A stretch of 35,343 nt of DNA from contig JAGWRO010000086.1 of NCBI GenBank assembly GCA_028876495.1, positions 1-35,343 on the forward strand, in the 5' to 3' direction. Of the stretch, positions 33,500-35,343 are shown piece by piece. The position numbers and the translations under genes were made by a program. Each line of letters opens with the position of its first letter. Positions within the stretch are counted from its first letter, which is position 1. The DNA comes from Bacteroidota bacterium. GTDB lineage: Bacteria > Bacteroidota > Bacteroidia > Chitinophagales > Chitinophagaceae. The notes beneath the pieces are model-generated. The model was not told the origin of the DNA and ran no database searches. It saw nothing but the letters and a program-made list of their open reading frames with translations.

Positions 33500-34747
33500 T
33501 CAAGCTTTTATTCCAATCTTCCAATGATAAAACAACAATGGATATTCTGATTGCAACAATCTGTATTTATTATACAATCGCTTTTTGCTGCCTATTTTAT
33601 ATTTGTGCTTCATCCATTTACGGATTAGTTCATTCAAATAATAAAATACGCCATGCGCTTCATCTCTGTTAAACCTTGTGTAGTAATTGATCCAGCCTCG
33701 TATTTTTGGATTTAGCTTCTCTGCAAACCATTCTAAGGTTAGTGTACTCCATTGTGCCCGCAATACTTCTTTGATTGCTGTTCTGATACTCGTTTTTGCA
33801 TTATTGCAGATGGCTGCACCAAACACCAACAAGCGTTTTGCATTGTCAAATTTACTCTTGACTGTTCTTGGCTGAAAGCTATAACTTAGAAAAGTAAAAC
33901 TCTCATTATCATGCTTTTCATGGCGCTGATAATTTTTGCAATACACAATCTTTGTCTTTTCAGGATGCAGCGTTAATTCAAAATCCTGCATTCTTACTTT
34001 TAGTGCTTCCAGCAACTTTTCCGCTTCTTCTTTACTGCTGCAATGGATAACGATGTCGTCTGCATAGCGTTCAAATGGACATGGCTGATGTGTCTCATCC
34101 ATCCACTTGTCGAAAGCATGATGCAGGTAAATATTAGCCAGCAATGGACTAACCACTCCGCCTTGCGGTGTGCCTTTCGTCCTTGCTGTGATGCTTCCAT
34201 CTTCCTGTTCTACTCCTGCCTTCAACCATCTTTCTACATACATCAGCACCCACTTTTCCTGTGTATGCTGCCCGAGCAAATTCAACATAATACTGTGACT
34301 GATATTATCAAAGAACCCTTTTATATCAACATCTAACACCCATGCCTTCTGTTTACAATTGGTCTGACATTGAACAAGTGCATCATGTGCACTTCTGCCT
34401 GGCCTGTATCCAAATGAGCTGTTGTGAAAGATTGCATCCACCGACGGTTCCAGATAATCTTTTACTACTCCCTGCGCTATGCGGTCTCCTACCGTTGGTA
34501 TGCCCAACGGTCTTAATCCGCCTTGCTTCTTTGGAATAAATACCGTTCGTACCGGTGGGGGGAAATAACTACCCGATGCCATCCGGTTGTAAATCTTGTA
34601 CAGGTTCTTACTCATGTTGGCATTGAACATTTCAATGCTTTCACGGTCTATGCCTGCACCTCCTTGCTTTGACACCGTTTTTAAATAACTATCATACACC
34701 ATCCGCTTACTTACCGGCAATGATTTTGTCTTTTCTTCTTGCATCAT
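33500..34747 (-). CDS. ltrA: Group II intron reverse transcriptase/maturase
   Basis: A 415-residue intron-encoded protein. RT blocks are visible: RTVFIPKKQGGLRPLGIPTV (RT2), FGYRPGRSAHDAL (RT3), WVLDVDIKGFFDNI (RT3/4), TPQGGVVSPLLANIYL (RT4) and the catalytic FERYADDIVI with YADD at 228-231 (RT5). The maturase domain X follows (~300-390, LNPKIRGWINYYTRF). There is no C-terminal HNH endonuclease, so retrohoming would need a nascent-strand primer at a replication fork, as known for endonuclease-less introns. It lies in domain IV, ending 12 bases before domain V. The symbol is used generically. Confidence 0.94.
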   Translation of the reverse strand: MMQEEKTKSLPVSKRMVYDSYLKTVSKQGGAGIDRESIEMFNANMSKNLYKIYNRMASGSYFPPPVRTVFIPKKQGGLRPLGIPTVGDRIAQGVVKDYLEPSVDAIFHNSSFGYRPGRSAHDALVQCQTNCKQKAWVLDVDIKGFFDNISHSIMLNLLGQHTQEKWVLMYVERWLKAGVEQEDGSITARTKGTPQGGVVSPLLANIYLHHAFDKWMDETHQPCPFERYADDIVIHCSSKEEAEKLLEALKVRMQDFELTLHPEKTKIVYCKNYQRHEKHDNESFTFLSYSFQPRTVKSKFDNAKRLLVFGAAICNNAKTSIRTAIKEVLRAQWSTLTLEWFAEKLNPKIRGWINYYTRFNRDEAHGVFYYLNELIRKWMKHKYKIGSKKRLYNKYRLLQSEYPLLFYHWKIGIKA

Positions 34748-35070
34748 CCTCTTTTTAATTAAGAGTTGTTTAAAAATAATTCGACTTAGATAACCGAAGC
34801 CCTTCGCTCCATCTCCATTACAGAAACTTCTTCGCTACTATGGCTTCGTCCGACGCTTCCTGTTGCTTCTCCTGCCTAAGGCAAGATTGAGTTGCAGTAT
34901 GAACTGTAGAATATTTATTGAACAGTCGCTTCTAAAAAAACTTCCTGCAAAGCCAATTAGCACATCAACCGGAAAGCCTCTCACGTTCCGTATAAAAGCC
35001 TGTGTAAAGCTCCTGCCGCCTTAATGCCGGTTGTTCTGTAGCCGGTAAACAGATAACTTCTACAGTCTTC

Positions 35071-35094
35071 GTATCAACGGTTCGAGACCGATAC
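35071..35094 (-). ncRNA. Candidate EBS1 hairpin of the intron
   Basis: On the minus strand, GUAUC...GAUAC forms a 5-bp stem with a 14-base loop containing CGAACC (plus 35079-35084 reads GGTTCG). CGAACC is perfectly complementary to GGTTCG, the last six bases of the 5' exon (35338-35333). Position in the 5' domain and loop display both fit EBS1. EBS2 and EBS3 were not identified. Confidence 0.75.
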
Positions 35095-35343
35095 TTTTAA
35101 CAACGAGGTACCGTTTCGACATGTCTTCGGTCGGTTTACTTTCGTTCAGCTTCTTTACACTTACCTGATGTCTTTACAGACACCTTTTCCTAAACGTTCA
35201 GCACCATATCTTTTGAATACAGCACCTCCAGGTGGTTTGCATACTCCGTCTGCACAGCGTATGCGGTAGGCCTGCTACCATCTTTTATACAACATTGAAA
35301 AGAACTATCTATTCTATTCATTCGTGACACACCGAACCATGGC

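Larger units (their letters stand above)
33415..35332 (-). mobile_element. Complete group II intron (1918 bases)
   Basis: On the minus strand the intron starts GTGTG (35332-35328, fitting GUGYG) and ends GAC at 33415 (fitting a 3' AY). The ends are fixed by the interrupted palindrome. Domain V (33454-33487) and domain VI with a bulged A seven bases from the 3' end (33421) are recognisable, and domain IV carries the reverse transcriptase gene. Bases 34748-35332 hold the 5' ribozyme domains and no other gene. A hairpin at 35071-35094 presents CGAACC as candidate EBS1. All parts appear intact, so the element may be active in splicing and retrohoming. Confidence 0.93.

Noticed and set aside
35071-35094. 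tRNA T-arm (GGTTCGAG)
   Set aside because: No acceptor or anticodon stem nearby; it is part of the intron and better explained as the EBS1 hairpin.

Overview
The window looks like chromosomal DNA of a Bacteroidota bacterium, most plausibly of the Chitinophagaceae type. The reasons are lipoproteins with short lipoboxes, a BACON-plus-Kelch protein, a GIN-domain (DUF2807) lipoprotein, a fibronectin-III protein of a family common in this phylum, A-rich leaders without strong Shine-Dalgarno sites, and intergenic regions filled with short palindromic repeats. The taxon is an inference; no rRNA or housekeeping marker is present.

Layout. 1-6.3 kb: a cytochrome c/sugar dehydrogenase lipoprotein, two beta-propeller lipoproteins and a fibronectin-III protein, separated by repeat-rich gaps; one gap carries a diverged hsdR fragment (5379-5490). 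6.3-7.9 kb: a 21-bp tandem repeat, one small gene, and a MITE-like inverted repeat. 7.97-20.6 kb: a defence island built on a type I restriction-modification locus in the order hsdR - orf291 - small 4-TM protein - hsdS - GHKL ATPase - phosphoribosyltransferase-like protein - hsdM, followed by two uracil-DNA-glycosylase-superfamily-like genes and an HNH endonuclease gene. All are on the + strand with short gaps. The four non-hsd genes between hsdR and hsdM are visibly more AT-rich than hsdR and hsdM, so the interior looks like exchanged cargo.

20.6-25.8 kb: a frameshifted small secreted protein gene, an MscS/MscK-type channel gene, a small conserved gene, and a dense repeat field. 25.8-30.9 kb: a five-gene operon (LolA-like protein, two FtsX/MacB-type permeases, an ABC ATPase, a beta-barrel-like protein), probably an envelope lipid or lipoprotein transport system. 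31.2-33.2 kb: an intact paralogue of the frameshifted secreted protein, sharing an upstream element with it, and a DUF2807 lipoprotein.

33.4-35.3 kb: a complete group II intron on the minus strand with a reverse transcriptase/maturase. Its exact ends can be read because it splits a copy of a palindrome (core GGTTCGTG-AGA-CACGAACC) that occurs intact at least eight more times in the window. A candidate EBS1 loop (CGAACC) is complementary to the arm of the palindrome just upstream of the insertion point, so the intron appears to use this intergenic palindrome as its target.

The most novel-looking parts are the GHKL/PRTase-like pair nested between hsdS and hsdM, the paired glycosylase-like genes plus HNH after hsdM, and the intron-palindrome relationship. 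Two apparent one-base frameshifts, both in homopolymers, should be verified against reads before being called biological.
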